DNA of 64,000 nucleotides, from the NCBI GenBank assembly GCA_945901245.1, contig CAMDKY010000001.1:47108-111107 (forward strand), written 5' to 3'. Positions within the stretch are counted from its first letter, which is position 1; each line of letters starts with the position of its first letter. The notes under the pieces were generated by a model. The model had not been told where the DNA came from, ran no database searches, and saw only the letters and a program-made list of their open reading frames with translations. A program made the position numbers and the translations under genes. The DNA is from Polynucleobacter meluiroseus (GTDB taxonomy: Bacteria; Pseudomonadota; Gammaproteobacteria; Burkholderiales; Burkholderiaceae). Shown one piece after another: positions 1-10,072 of this stretch.

Positions 1-628
1 CCACTAGTCGAAAGGTGCCAATATGGGGTTTCGCAACGTACAAAATTTCTGCGGGGGCGCCGGCATTAACAAATTCGTGTAGTACCTTACGGCCATAAAA
101 CTTCGGATCTTTAATCTGACTCCAGAGTTTGCCATCGGAGAAGGTGCCTGCACCACCCTCGCCAAACTGCACATTGGATTCGGGGTTCAGGGTATTTTTG
201 CGCCACAAACCCCAAGTGTCTTGAGTGCGCTCACGTACCGCTTTACCCCGCTCGAGCACGATTGGCTTAAAACCCATTTGCGCTAGCAGCAAAGCGGCAA
301 AAATACCGCAGGGGCCAAAACCAATCACCACAGGGCGGCGTTCTAGCTTTGCCGGTGCTTTGGCGACAAAATGGTAGCGCGTATCGGGCGATGGCCGTAC
401 ATGGATATTGCCAGAAAATTGACTGAGAACCTGTGCTTCGTCTTTTACTGAAACATCAACGGTATAGATGAATGCCAAGGCCACATTTTTACGTGCGTCA
501 TAGCTGCGCTTAAATACCTCAAACGAAATCAAGTCCTTTGGCACAATTTTAAGAAAACACACGATCGCCAATTCCAATGCCTCAGGAGCATGGTCTATGG
601 CAAGGCGTAGTTCTGTAATTCGGATCAT
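1..628 (-). CDS. NAD(P)/FAD-dependent oxidoreductase (COG2509-like), N-terminal part; continues off the window edge
   Basis: Reverse-strand translation from ATG at 628: MIRITELRLAIDHAPEALELAIVCFLKIVPKDL...PVVIGFGPCGIFAALLLAQMGFKPIVLERGKAV; GxGPxG dinucleotide-binding motif; open to base 1. Confidence 0.75.
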   Translation of the reverse strand, partial: MIRITELRLAIDHAPEALELAIVCFLKIVPKDLISFEVFKRSYDARKNVALAFIYTVDVSVKDEAQVLSQFSGNIHVRPSPDTRYHFVAKAPAKLERRPVVIGFGPCGIFAALLLAQMGFKPIVLERGKAVRERTQDTWGLWRKNTLNPESNVQFGEGGAGTFSDGKLWSQIKDPKFYGRKVLHEFVNAGAPAEILYVAKPHIGTFRLV

Positions 629-706
629 AGGGCTATACGATACACAGTCTTAGAGCAGTAGGCGATCCAGCACTGTAACTGCTGAACTTTGGTTATAGTT
701 AATACC

Positions 707-1552
707 ATGGAAACGCCACCCCTATTTCAGTCGCGCATCGGCCTAGGTACCTGGCAGATGGGTGAAGACCCCAGTCAAGCCAAGGCAGAGTGCGCAGCTA
801 TCACGCATGCACTCGCGGTCGGATACCGCCTAATTGATTCCGCAGAAATGTACGCCGACGGCACTGCTGAATCGCTGGTTGGCAAGGCTCTAGGCTCCTT
901 CGCTTCCAGTCGCCGTACTGAAGTGACTTTAGTCTCCAAGGTACTGCCGCACAACGCTAATAAGAATGGCACGATCAAAGCCTGTGAAGCCAGTTTGCGG
1001 CGCATGCAATGCGATTACTTAGACCATTACTTATTGCACTGGCAAGGCAGTCATTCCTATGAGAGCACAATCGAAGGATTTTTAACGCTGCAAGAGCGTG
1101 GCCTGATTCGCCATTTTGGTGTGAGTAACTTTGACCTAAAGGCGCTGCAGTCCTGGCGCAAAGCTGAAGCGAATGTCGGATCCCCCTCTCAATGCCAAAG
1201 TAATCAGGTGTATTACGCCCTCAATGAGCGCGGCATTGAGTTTGATTTACTGCCTGGCATGAGCACCCTGAATATCGCCCTGATGGCGTACTCGCCACTC
1301 GGCACGGGTAATCTCGCACAGCATGCCGGCTTATCCCTGCTGGCAGCCGAGCATGGATTTACTGCTGCCCAACTCGCGCTCGCATGGATTTTGCGCCACC
1401 CGCACGCCGTCGCCATTCCGAAATCCACCCATCTCGCCCGCATTGAAGAAAACTGGCAAGCAAGTCAAATCCAATTGAGTGCTGCCACCTTGAATCAATT
1501 GGATGCCCTCTTTAAGTCACCAACGCGCGCTAGCCCATTGGCGATCATTTAA
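707..1552 (+). CDS. Aldo/keto reductase
   Basis: AKR motifs GLGTWQMG, LIDSAEMYADG, YLDHYLLHW, HFGVSNFD, AIPKSTHLARIEEN; ATG at 707 preferred over 689. Confidence 0.9.
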   Translation: METPPLFQSRIGLGTWQMGEDPSQAKAECAAITHALAVGYRLIDSAEMYADGTAESLVGKALGSFASSRRTEVTLVSKVLPHNANKNGTIKACEASLRRMQCDYLDHYLLHWQGSHSYESTIEGFLTLQERGLIRHFGVSNFDLKALQSWRKAEANVGSPSQCQSNQVYYALNERGIEFDLLPGMSTLNIALMAYSPLGTGNLAQHAGLSLLAAEHGFTAAQLALAWILRHPHAVAIPKSTHLARIEENWQASQIQLSAATLNQLDALFKSPTRASPLAII

Positions 1553-1566
1553 ATCGGTAAGCCGAG

Positions 1567-2016
1567 TTGATTGCAATTGACACTCAGCCTTGGCTAACGG
1601 CACGCGATGCGGCATACGCTATTCGCTATGCTGTTTTTATCGAAGAGCAAGGCATTCCTGCCGCATTGGAGATCGATGCCTACGACCCCATTGCCGTACA
1701 TGCGCTGGCCTTCTTGGATGGTCAGTGCGTTGCTACCGCACGAGTCTATCTGGATGAGCAGGATCCCAGTAAAGCCAAGATCGGGCGGATGGCGGTGCTC
1801 AAGGAATTTCGTGGTCAGGGCATTGGAACAGCGCTACTCGGTGAAGCGATCCGCGCCGGAATGATGCAAGGTGCAAGTGTATTTGAGCTCCATGCCCAGC
1901 AAAGCGCGGTTCCTTTTTACGCCAAACTGCAATTTAAACCGGATGGCGCCATCTTTGACGAGGTGGGCATTCCCCATCAGTGTATGCGGCTGGTTCTGGG
2001 CACTTCAGCACCGTAA
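1567..2016 (+). CDS. GNAT family N-acetyltransferase
   Basis: IGRMAVLKEFRGQGIGTALLGEAI acetyl-CoA binding motif; TTG start. Confidence 0.85.
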   Translation: MIAIDTQPWLTARDAAYAIRYAVFIEEQGIPAALEIDAYDPIAVHALAFLDGQCVATARVYLDEQDPSKAKIGRMAVLKEFRGQGIGTALLGEAIRAGMMQGASVFELHAQQSAVPFYAKLQFKPDGAIFDEVGIPHQCMRLVLGTSAP

Positions 2017-2092
2017 TACCCCAAGGGGATTATGATGGTCTGTTTTCTGCTGCCAATCAGTGCAAACGGCGGATTAATCTAGGGACTTTTTC

Positions 2093-2641
2093 ATGGCATT
2101 GCGCGCAACCATTCATAAAGCAGAACTCCACATCTCCGATGGCGATCGCTACTACTATGCTAGTCACCCCTTAACGATTGCAAAGCATCCGTCTGAGACC
2201 GATGAGCGCATGATGATTCGCATCATTGCCTTTGCCCTTAATGCCCAAGAACATTTGGCTTTTACCAAAGGATTAAGCGATACGGATGAGCCCGATATTT
2301 GGGTGAAAGACCTTACCGGCGCCATCAACCTATGGATTGATATTGGCCAACCCGAAGAGCGGCGTATTCTGAAAGCCTGCGGCCGTTCTGATCAAGTAGC
2401 AGTCTATTGTTATGCGGGCAATACCAGCAAACTGTGGTGGGATGGCATCAAAAACAAGCTAGAGCGCGCCCGCAACCTGAGCATTGTCGCCATACCTGAA
2501 GAGCAGTCCAAGGCCTTAATTGCGCTGGTGGAGCGCAGCATGATTATTCACATCAATATTCAGGATGGTGAAATGCTCGTGTCTGCCGATCAAGGTCAAG
2601 TCACGGTCATTCCGGAAATCTGGAAAGCACCTACCAACTAA
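2093..2641 (+). CDS. YaeQ family protein
   Basis: MALRATIHKAELHISDGDRYYYASHPLTIAKHPSETDERMMIRIIAFAL...; typical YaeQ N-terminus and length. Confidence 0.9.
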   Translation: MALRATIHKAELHISDGDRYYYASHPLTIAKHPSETDERMMIRIIAFALNAQEHLAFTKGLSDTDEPDIWVKDLTGAINLWIDIGQPEERRILKACGRSDQVAVYCYAGNTSKLWWDGIKNKLERARNLSIVAIPEEQSKALIALVERSMIIHINIQDGEMLVSADQGQVTVIPEIWKAPTN

Positions 2642-2657
2642 GGCATTTAGTTAAACA

Positions 2658-3125
2658 GTGAATCCCACTTTTACTGACATGAAACCCCGCTTAGTCCTCG
2701 ACACTAATGTCATTTTAGATTTACTGGTGTTTCAAGATCCAGCTGCTGAGGTCGTGCGGATGGCGCTCGATGCAAAACTAGTAGATGCAGTACGCACTGA
2801 AGCATCAATGCTAGAGCTCATCGATGTAATTCAGCGTCCAATCTTTAAGCTAAGCCAACAAGAACAAGAAATGATTCTCCAGGTATGGGAACGTAGTACT
2901 AGACTGCTGGAGAATGCGGCGATTGAGCCGGCTCCGTTTGCTTGCCGTGATACGGATGATCAAGTCTTTATCAATATGGCCTACAGTATTCGGCCGGCCT
3001 TACTATTGAGTAAAGATCTGCGCGTATTGGAACTGCGCCGCACTGCTATGCGTTATGGTATCGAGATCACTCAGGATTACGAGCGCATACAGGACTTTTC
3101 TACCCCATCAACTGAAAGCCTCTGA
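2658..3125 (+). CDS. PIN-domain protein (putative toxin family ribonuclease)
   Basis: LVLDTNVILDLLVF, conserved acidic residues, CRDTDDQVFINMA. Confidence 0.85.
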   Translation: MNPTFTDMKPRLVLDTNVILDLLVFQDPAAEVVRMALDAKLVDAVRTEASMLELIDVIQRPIFKLSQQEQEMILQVWERSTRLLENAAIEPAPFACRDTDDQVFINMAYSIRPALLLSKDLRVLELRRTAMRYGIEITQDYERIQDFSTPSTESL

Positions 3126-3358
3126 TGACACAAAAACCCCGCATGGCACAAGCATCCGATGGACGCTTTGCGCCCAACACCCAACTCCGGCACGTGAAGA
3201 CCGGTGGCCTCTATCGGGTGGTTTGTTTGGCTAATGTCGAAGCCGACTTAGCGCCTGCGTACGTGTATGAGTCCCTGCAAACCCATGATTTTTGGATTCG
3301 GCCTCAAGCCGAAATGGAAGATGGCCGCTTTGTAGTAATGCCATCGAAAACCAATTAG
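3125..3358 (+). CDS. DUF1653-like small protein
   Basis: LRHVKTGGLYRVVCLANVEADLAPAYVYESLQTHDFWIRPQAEM; start overlaps the stop of the PIN gene. Confidence 0.6.
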   Translation: MTQKPRMAQASDGRFAPNTQLRHVKTGGLYRVVCLANVEADLAPAYVYESLQTHDFWIRPQAEMEDGRFVVMPSKTN

Positions 3359-3369
3359 GAGGCGCTGCC

Positions 3370-3594
3370 ATGTCAAGTGAAGAACGCATTACCAATTTAG
3401 AAGTAAAGCTCAGTTTTACAGAGGACTTGATTGAAAACCTCAATCAAACAATCTACAAACAACAGCAGCAAATTGAATATTTGTACCGCGAGATCAAGTC
3501 ACTGAAGGAGCAGATGAGCGCGAGCGGCTCTGAAGGACTGGGTGGCGGTAACGACGCGAGAGACTTGCGCGACGAAATACCGCCCCACTACTAA
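3370..3594 (+). CDS. slyX: SlyX family protein
   Basis: MSSEERITNLEVKLSFTEDLIENLNQTIYKQQQQIEYLYREIKSLKEQM; internal ATG chosen from ORF 3292..3594 with SD-like aggaggcgctgcc. Confidence 0.75.
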   Translation: MSSEERITNLEVKLSFTEDLIENLNQTIYKQQQQIEYLYREIKSLKEQMSASGSEGLGGGNDARDLRDEIPPHY

Positions 3595-3601
3595 ACCGCA
3601 A

Positions 3602-4750
3602 TTAGGCTGCTACTGCGGCCACCGACTGAATCTGATCCATGGCTTTTTCCAGATGAGCCACGGTGCGATCCACGTGCGTCAACTTTTCTAAACCAAATAA
3701 ACCGATGCGGAAAGTTCTAAAATCTGGGCGCTCATCGCACTGCAAAGGTACGCCGGCAGCAGTTTGCAAGCCCAAGGCAATAAATTTCTTACCCGTCTGA
3801 ATATCTGGATCTTCGGTATAGCTCACCACCACACCCGCCGCTTCAAATCCCGGAGCAGCTACTGAGGGGTAGCCGCGCTCAACCAACATCGCGCGTACTT
3901 TTTTACCCAATTCGATTTGCTGATTGCGCAAGTGATCAAAGCCCAAGGCTTGCGTTTCTTGCATCACGTTACGTAAAATCTTCAAGGCGTCGGTTGGCAT
4001 CGTGGTGTGATACACGTGGCCACCTTTTTCGTAGGTTTCCATGATCTGCAACCACTTTTTCAGATCGGTTGAAAAGCTAGTGCTCTGCGTGCTGTCGATC
4101 TGAGTGCGTGCGCGTGCGCTTAAACCAATTAAGGCACAGCAGGGTGAGCTGCTCCAACCCTTTTGTGGGGCGCTAATCACCACGTCTACCTTGCACGCCT
4201 TCATGTCGACCCACATTGCGCCAGAAGCGATGCAATCCAGCACAAACAAGCCACCAACCGACTCCACCGCATCACCTACTGCGCGCAGGTAGTCCGCTGG
4301 CAGAATAATACCGGCCGAAGTTTCTACGTGGGGGGCAAAGACAACGGCTGGCTTCTCTTTTTTAATGTAAGCCACTACCTCGTCAATCGGGGCTGGTGCG
4401 TATGGCGCCTGCGTGGTGTTTTCGACTTGCTTACCCTTAATCACATGAATGTCTTGCGTAATATTGGCCATATCGAAAATTTGCGTCCAACGGTAGCTAA
4501 ACCAGCCGTTACGTAAGACCAAGATCTTTTCTTGGTTGGCAAATTGACGCGCCACTGCTTCCATACCAAACGTGCCGCTACCAGGGACGACAATCGCCGA
4601 GCTCGCCTGATAGGCATCCTTCAATACGCTAGAGATGTCAACCATGACTTTTTTGAACTCTTCCGACATGTGGTTAAGCGAGCGGTCGGTATAAACCACT
4701 GAAAATTCCAACAAGCCATCGGGATCAACGTTTGGAAGCAAGCCAGGCAT
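3602..4750 (-). CDS. Class V pyridoxal-phosphate aminotransferase (serine/alanine-glyoxylate aminotransferase-like)
   Basis: VVISAPQKGWSSSPCCALIGLS PLP-lysine region; start at MPGLLPNVD preceded by AAGGAGA. Confidence 0.85.
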   Translation of the reverse strand: MPGLLPNVDPDGLLEFSVVYTDRSLNHMSEEFKKVMVDISSVLKDAYQASSAIVVPGSGTFGMEAVARQFANQEKILVLRNGWFSYRWTQIFDMANITQDIHVIKGKQVENTTQAPYAPAPIDEVVAYIKKEKPAVVFAPHVETSAGIILPADYLRAVGDAVESVGGLFVLDCIASGAMWVDMKACKVDVVISAPQKGWSSSPCCALIGLSARARTQIDSTQSTSFSTDLKKWLQIMETYEKGGHVYHTTMPTDALKILRNVMQETQALGFDHLRNQQIELGKKVRAMLVERGYPSVAAPGFEAAGVVVSYTEDPDIQTGKKFIALGLQTAAGVPLQCDERPDFRTFRIGLFGLEKLTHVDRTVAHLEKAMDQIQSVAAVAA

Positions 4751-4826
4751 GCTATCTCCTTTAATGTAAGCAATAACCCACAATGATACTGGTCATCGGC
4801 AAACTACGTGTTTCTAAGGATATGGC

Positions 4827-5057
4827 CTAGCGATAAGGCCGCGTGGCGGTTTCGAGGGCAACAGAGTGGCCTCTTTCCGCCATGTGGTGGAGCTTGGCTA
4901 GCAGCTCTTTAATCTCCCGATCGCTTAAAGGAGCCAGTTTTTCAGGTATTAAGCCGTAATTTTCCACCATCAGGCGAATCGCACTGCGGCGCCCCAGGAT
5001 CTTGATTAGAAAATACAGGCCCAATAAAACGGCTAAAACAATAACAAGAATGGACAT
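4827..5057 (-). CDS. Small single-TM protein of unknown function
   Basis: MSILVIVLAVLLGLYFLIKILGRRSAIRLMVENYGLIPEKLAPLSDREIKELL. Confidence 0.5.
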   Translation of the reverse strand: MSILVIVLAVLLGLYFLIKILGRRSAIRLMVENYGLIPEKLAPLSDREIKELLAKLHHMAERGHSVALETATRPYR

Positions 5058-5122
5058 AAATTGAGCGTAAAAAAATGGTCTGCAATGGCAAATAAGCTTG
5101 AATCTTAGCAAACCCCGCTGGC

Positions 5123-6439
5123 TTATTTGGCAAACGGCAACTCATCCCAGCAGGTGGTGTAGTGGGGCGAGCAATTTTCAGAGCGCATGGCCCAGCCCAC
5201 AGTATTACCCATTGCCGCCGAATGCACGGTCTTTTTTCCAAAACGGGTATTGAGGGCATCCATTGCTTTCATCAATTCGGCTGACTTGTGATTCCAGCTG
5301 CGATCATCAAATAAGCTCTGTTGCTGCTGCGCCTTTTCTGAAATGCCGCTGAGTACAACACCCGCTTTTTTATAGCGGTAACCAGCTTTAAAAATCTGCC
5401 GCAAGCCCGCGAGCGCGGCCTCCGTCAATACAAGGGTGTCATCGCATGCCTCCACCAGTCCAATCGCAATGCTTGGACTGTATTGCAGCTCGCTCGGCTT
5501 AAAACGATTGGTACGCACAAATACCTGAATCATTGCCGCTACGGATGCTTGGGCACGCAACTTTTCGCAGGCCCTGGCCATGTGGGTGGCGACGGATTCC
5601 TCAAGCTCTTCTCGGCTAATGACTGCCCGACCAAAGCTACGCGATGCAATGATTTGCTGTTTGGCTGGCACCACTTCCTCGAGCTCTAAACAGGAAATAC
5701 CGTTGAGCTCACTGCATGTACGCTCCATCACGACACCAAAGTGGGTACGCAGGGTTTTTGGTGAAGTACGGCGCAAATCGCCCACCGTCTGAATGCCCAT
5801 CGCTTGCAGACGTAAGTTGATCTGGCGGCCCACGCCCCACACCTCACCCACCTCGGTAATTGCTAGCCAATGCTCGAGCTCTGCGCTTGTTAATGCATTC
5901 AGGTCACACACTCCATTGAATACAGCATGTTTTTTGGCCAGATGATTAGCTAACTTAGCCAAGGTTTTAGAGGCGCCCATACCCACGCACACCGGCAATC
6001 CAGTCCATTGCCGAATACGACTGCGCATGGTCTCTCCCATTGCAATTGAGCTCGGATAAAGATGGGTGACGGTATCGATGCGTAAAAAACTTTCATCGAT
6101 GCTGTAAACCTCCATGTCTGGTGAAAAGTCCCGCAAAATGGAAACTACGCGATCACTCATGTCGCCGTATAAGGTGTAGTTTGACGATAGCGCCTGTATG
6201 CCATGCTGGGCTGCTAAGTCCTTGAGCAAAAACCAGGGCGTTGCCATCTTCACGCCCAAGGCTTTCACTTCGCTGCTGCGCGCTACGGCGCAGCCATCGT
6301 TATTGGATAACACCACCAGCGGCACACCCTCTAGGCGTGGCTGAAAGACACGCTCGCATGAAACGTAAAAGTTATTGACGTCCACTAAAGCAAAATGCGC
6401 GGCGCGCGGCGCTACCCCCATCGCTGCCCCCATGGTCAA
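5123..6439 (-). CDS. umuC: Y-family DNA polymerase V subunit UmuC
   Basis: [47 protein letters not shown]; downstream of and overlapping umuD. Confidence 0.95.
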   Translation of the reverse strand: MTMGAAMGVAPRAAHFALVDVNNFYVSCERVFQPRLEGVPLVVLSNNDGCAVARSSEVKALGVKMATPWFLLKDLAAQHGIQALSSNYTLYGDMSDRVVSILRDFSPDMEVYSIDESFLRIDTVTHLYPSSIAMGETMRSRIRQWTGLPVCVGMGASKTLAKLANHLAKKHAVFNGVCDLNALTSAELEHWLAITEVGEVWGVGRQINLRLQAMGIQTVGDLRRTSPKTLRTHFGVVMERTCSELNGISCLELEEVVPAKQQIIASRSFGRAVISREELEESVATHMARACEKLRAQASVAAMIQVFVRTNRFKPSELQYSPSIAIGLVEACDDTLVLTEAALAGLRQIFKAGYRYKKAGVVLSGISEKAQQQQSLFDDRSWNHKSAELMKAMDALNTRFGKKTVHSAAMGNTVGWAMRSENCSPHYTTCWDELPFAK

Positions 6440-6957
6440 GAATGGACCGTGTTGCGCTGCTCAGCATGCGGCACTTTTTTATTGCTGTATTTACGTACTA
6501 CGCCAACCACCACCCCCCAGACTTGCAACTCAGCGCCATCCGTAAAGGTGATTGCTGGGTAGTTGGGGTTTTCAGGGCGTAGCTCGATCGTGCCGCGGTA
6601 TTTGTATAAACGCTTAATGGTGTAGTCGCCATTCACCACGGCGACGATGATGTCCTGGTGCTTGGGCTTGAGCGCTCGGTCCACCACCACCTTATCGCCA
6701 TCTTCAATGCTCGCACCCACCATCGAATCGCCGCGCACGGTAAACAAAAAGGTAGCCGGCTTATTCTGAATCAAGTACTGATTGAGGTCGAGCGCATCCT
6801 CGACGTAGTCTCCTGCCGGCGAGGGAAAGCCAGCAGATAAGCCATGCACCAGTAGGCGCAACTCAGAAGGTGGCGCCTCAAAGGCAAGGCGTTCAGGGGT
6901 TTGGCTCAGCCCTAACTCAGAAACAGCTGGAATGGGCCTTAAAACAGGGGTATTCAT
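6436..6957 (-). CDS. umuD: UmuD-type S24 self-cleaving peptidase
   Basis: [24 protein letters not shown] cleavage region, GDSM catalytic Ser, TIKRL catalytic Lys. Confidence 0.93.
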   Translation of the reverse strand: MNTPVLRPIPAVSELGLSQTPERLAFEAPPSELRLLVHGLSAGFPSPAGDYVEDALDLNQYLIQNKPATFLFTVRGDSMVGASIEDGDKVVVDRALKPKHQDIIVAVVNGDYTIKRLYKYRGTIELRPENPNYPAITFTDGAELQVWGVVVGVVRKYSNKKVPHAEQRNTVHS

Positions 6958-6975
6958 GGTGGGATTTCGTTAAAG

Positions 6976-6995
6976 TACTGTATAAAAACACAGTA
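6976..6995. promoter_or_regulatory. LexA/SOS box upstream of umuDC
   Basis: TACTGT-ATAAAAAC-ACAGTA: perfect CTGT-N8-ACAG with flanking TA symmetry, 18 bp before the umuD start. Confidence 0.88.
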
Positions 6996-7120
6996 TAAAC
7001 ACCCCATCCTAAAAATATCAAATTTACTAAAAGAATTGGCTTTTTAGTACCTATGCCACTGAATTCAGGCCCTTACGACTGGTAAGATCAATTGCACCCT
7101 TTTCCAGAAAGCACCTCGCC

Positions 7121-7495
7121 ATGCCAAACCTCCTCCCCTTTTTTGCGCAATGGGGTCTCACCGCCCTATCCCTATGGGTTGCGAGTTTTATTTTTGATGG
7201 CATTCAGTTTGATGGCGCAGGGGCGCTCATTGTTGCCGCCCTGGTATTAGGTTTTGCTAACGCCATTGTCAAACCCATCCTCATTTTGCTCACACTGCCA
7301 CTGACGGCCATAACGATGGGCCTCTTCTTGTTGGTGATTAATGCCTTAGTCTTAATGCTGGTCTCCAGCGTGGTGAGTGGCTTTACGATCTCTGGCTTTT
7401 GGACTGCCTTCTTTGCCGGCATCTTTATCTCTGTATTTAGTCTTTTTATTGGTGCCAGCGTGTTTAAAACCGAAGTGCGTTACGAGCGTAAGTAA
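7121..7495 (+). CDS. Phage-holin-family / DUF360-type 4-TM membrane protein
   Basis: Four hydrophobic segments; FDGIQFDGAGALIVAALVLGFANAIVKPILILLTLPLTAITMGLFLLVINALVL. Confidence 0.8.
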   Translation: MPNLLPFFAQWGLTALSLWVASFIFDGIQFDGAGALIVAALVLGFANAIVKPILILLTLPLTAITMGLFLLVINALVLMLVSSVVSGFTISGFWTAFFAGIFISVFSLFIGASVFKTEVRYERK

Positions 7496-9366
7496 ATACG
7501 ATCCCAGCTATGCATGGCTTCACGGCAGGGATGGGGTTTATTCATGACCCCTTCGGCATTTTGGGCGACGATCGATGCGCCGCCCGTTAAAAATCCCAGG
7601 CCCAGTGCCAACGCTTGATGTACTGCCGCCTCTTTGTTAATACCAACCTGGGGCTTTGCTAAGGTGCCTTGCAAGCGTACTAAATTAGCCAGATCAACGC
7701 CCGCCGTTAGCCCTGATTTTTCTTTGGGGTAGATGGCCAAATTAATCTGCTCGCTATTGAGATTGACCGATCCAGTTAAAACAATGTTTAAGCGATCCGT
7801 TTCTATGCCAACCGAGTCTTTAACCGAAACTAAGCCACCCTGGATTGGCAGATAGGCGACTGCGCATTCGAGTACCGTCTCATTGCTCTTTTTGCGCAGC
7901 GGGTTAATTGCATCAAATAAAGTAATAAAGACATCGCCACCTTGGTTCATAAAGCTCGATGCAAGGCGCGCACTGCCAATCGTGATCTGGCTTTGGCCGT
8001 TTAAGCTAGAAGCAATTTGATGCGGGCTCACACCACTACTCGTGAGATTAAATGCGGCGCGCATATCGCCACCGCTCACCTTCCCCTTCGAATCAGTTGA
8101 GGCAAGCAATTGCTCCAAGGTAAAGCCATTAGCCTGGCCCTTAAAGACCCAGCTAGGCATAGCCTGCGTACGAGCAATACGTAAAGAGCCATCAAACTGG
8201 CCCTTACCCAACTGAAATGCCGCCTTGGGAACATCGATCTGCTGTGGACTCAGGCGAGCGCCTATAACTACTTTGTTGAGTACTACTTTGCTGGGCAGAA
8301 CTAACTGTGCAATGTCAATATCGAGCGTGCCATTGGCATTGGGCAGGTACTGTAGTGGCAGCGGTACATCACTAAAAAACCGTCCAGTAGGGCTTGCCGC
8401 TGGAGTTGGATTGGATTGCGTAACTGCATTGATCGCCTTAGTAGCGGCCATATTGACGGTTGCTGCTGCCGCTACTGGTTTTGTAGGCGAAGTGGCGCTG
8501 GTAAATGGGGGTAGAACCGATAAATCGAGCTCCTTTGCCTTCAAGGCCAGATCAAACTGACTGGGCTTGGTGGGATTGAGCGCCACCTTGCCGTTGAATT
8601 GCACCGGCTTACTATTTAGCGCTACTTCAAAATCGAATGCCACCTCCATCGCTTCGGTACCCATGCTCTGCAATATCTTCCGAATCGACGTCATCTTGCC
8701 TTTAACTGTGATGGCAAGCGCATCCTGCTTGAAGTCGGCACTAATCGCTGTATCGCCACCACTCTTTTGCGTCGATAAACGCGAAATCACATAGGTACTC
8801 ATGGCGGCGCCACTGGCTTGGTAGTTAACTTGACCATTGATTAAATTGAGGTTTTCGATTGAGACCACATTGCGATCGGTAGCGGTGGCTTCACTTGCGG
8901 CTTTTGGGGTATTGGCTTGCGGCGCATTGGGCGCAGGCGAACTGGTATTGGTATCGGATGGGACGGGGTCGCCCATCAACCAATTGCCCTCACCAGCGCG
9001 ATTGGTTTCTAGATGCAGCATCAAGCCCGATAATTGAATGCTACTCACCTCAATGCGACGGCTTAGTAGTGGCATCAGGCTAATCTCCAGCGCTACCTTA
9101 TCGAGGCTCGCCATTGCTGGCTTCTTGGCCCAACTCGCATTACTTAGGCTCACCTGCTCTGCCGATACTGCAATCCTTGGGAAAAATCCCAAACGCACAG
9201 GCCCTGCAATGGTTAGCTCCCGCCCCGTTGCTTCACGCACTTCTAAAATAAGCATCTGCGTTAATTTGGCAGGGCTAATGAGGGTGCTTAGGTAGCTGAT
9301 GCCTGCTACCAAAAATACCCCCAGTGTGCCGATCGCAATCAGCACTATTTTGTACTTTTGACTCAT
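7480..9366 (-). CDS. AsmA family outer-membrane biogenesis protein
   Basis: N-terminal TM, REATGRELTIAGPVRLGFFPRIAVSAEQVSLSNASWAK, C-terminal AsmA-like region. Confidence 0.88.
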   Translation of the reverse strand: MSQKYKIVLIAIGTLGVFLVAGISYLSTLISPAKLTQMLILEVREATGRELTIAGPVRLGFFPRIAVSAEQVSLSNASWAKKPAMASLDKVALEISLMPLLSRRIEVSSIQLSGLMLHLETNRAGEGNWLMGDPVPSDTNTSSPAPNAPQANTPKAASEATATDRNVVSIENLNLINGQVNYQASGAAMSTYVISRLSTQKSGGDTAISADFKQDALAITVKGKMTSIRKILQSMGTEAMEVAFDFEVALNSKPVQFNGKVALNPTKPSQFDLALKAKELDLSVLPPFTSATSPTKPVAAAATVNMAATKAINAVTQSNPTPAASPTGRFFSDVPLPLQYLPNANGTLDIDIAQLVLPSKVVLNKVVIGARLSPQQIDVPKAAFQLGKGQFDGSLRIARTQAMPSWVFKGQANGFTLEQLLASTDSKGKVSGGDMRAAFNLTSSGVSPHQIASSLNGQSQITIGSARLASSFMNQGGDVFITLFDAINPLRKKSNETVLECAVAYLPIQGGLVSVKDSVGIETDRLNIVLTGSVNLNSEQINLAIYPKEKSGLTAGVDLANLVRLQGTLAKPQVGINKEAAVHQALALGLGFLTGGASIVAQNAEGVMNKPHPCREAMHSWDRIYLRS

Positions 9367-9414
9367 CTCGCTTTACGCATTGTTTTGTCCATTGCTCAAT
9401 ATAGCGTAATCGCC

Positions 9415-9443
9415 TTGGCATGGTCACAATTGAAAGGTATACA
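9415..9443 (+). promoter_or_regulatory. Sigma70 promoter of the lipocalin gene
   Basis: TTGGCA (9415-9420) - N17 - TATACA (9438-9443), 8 nt before ATG 9452. Confidence 0.65.
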
Positions 9444-9451
9444 GTATTGCT

Positions 9452-10069
9452 ATGAACATAACCAACACCAAAACCCACCCCCTTAGTCGATCGCTGATTG
9501 CTGCACTTTGCTTCAGCTTTACTGCGTGGCTAACACTGGCACCGGCTCAAGCCCAATCGACAGAGGTCCCACCTGCGCCGCTCGAAGCAATTGCCTCGCT
9601 CGATGTAGCGCGCTACATGGGCACGTGGTACGAGGTGGCCAAGTACCCTAATTGGTTTCAGAAGCGTTGTATTGCGAACACCAGCGCAAGCTATGCCGTG
9701 CAGCCTAATGGTATGTTGCAAGTTCTAAATCGTTGCCAAAAAGAAGATGGTTCGATGAGCGAAGCGCTTGGTGCGGCCAAACAAGTAGGCGACGCCAACT
9801 CCCCTAAATTAGAAGTCCGCTTTGCGCCAGCCTGGCTCTCCTTTTTGCCCTTTGTTTGGGGCAATTACTGGGTGATTGATTTGGATCCGCAATACCAGCT
9901 TGCAGCCGTTAGCGAACCCAGCCGCAAATACCTGTGGATTTTATCGCGCACTCAAACCGTTGAGCCCAAGGCCTATGAAGCGCTATTGCAGCGCTTAAAG
10001 CAAAAAGGGTTTAATCTCGACGCAATTGAAATCTCGAAACAAACAACGGCAAATCCAGTTACGCAATAA
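9452..10069 (+). CDS. blc: Bacterial lipocalin (Blc-like)
   Basis: LDVARYMGTWYEVAKYPNWFQKRC...NYWVIDLDPQYQLAAVSEPSRKYLWILSRT; signal peptide. Confidence 0.9.
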   Translation: MNITNTKTHPLSRSLIAALCFSFTAWLTLAPAQAQSTEVPPAPLEAIASLDVARYMGTWYEVAKYPNWFQKRCIANTSASYAVQPNGMLQVLNRCQKEDGSMSEALGAAKQVGDANSPKLEVRFAPAWLSFLPFVWGNYWVIDLDPQYQLAAVSEPSRKYLWILSRTQTVEPKAYEALLQRLKQKGFNLDAIEISKQTTANPVTQ

Positions 10070-10072
10070 GCC

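Noticed and set aside
2658-3125. Classical type II toxin-antitoxin module
   Set aside because: PIN protein present but no small antitoxin gene directly upstream or downstream; neighbours are YaeQ and DUF1653-like
7121-7495. Prophage remnant suggested by a phage-holin-family protein
   Set aside because: This family is a common chromosomal membrane protein; no lysin, integrase or structural genes nearby
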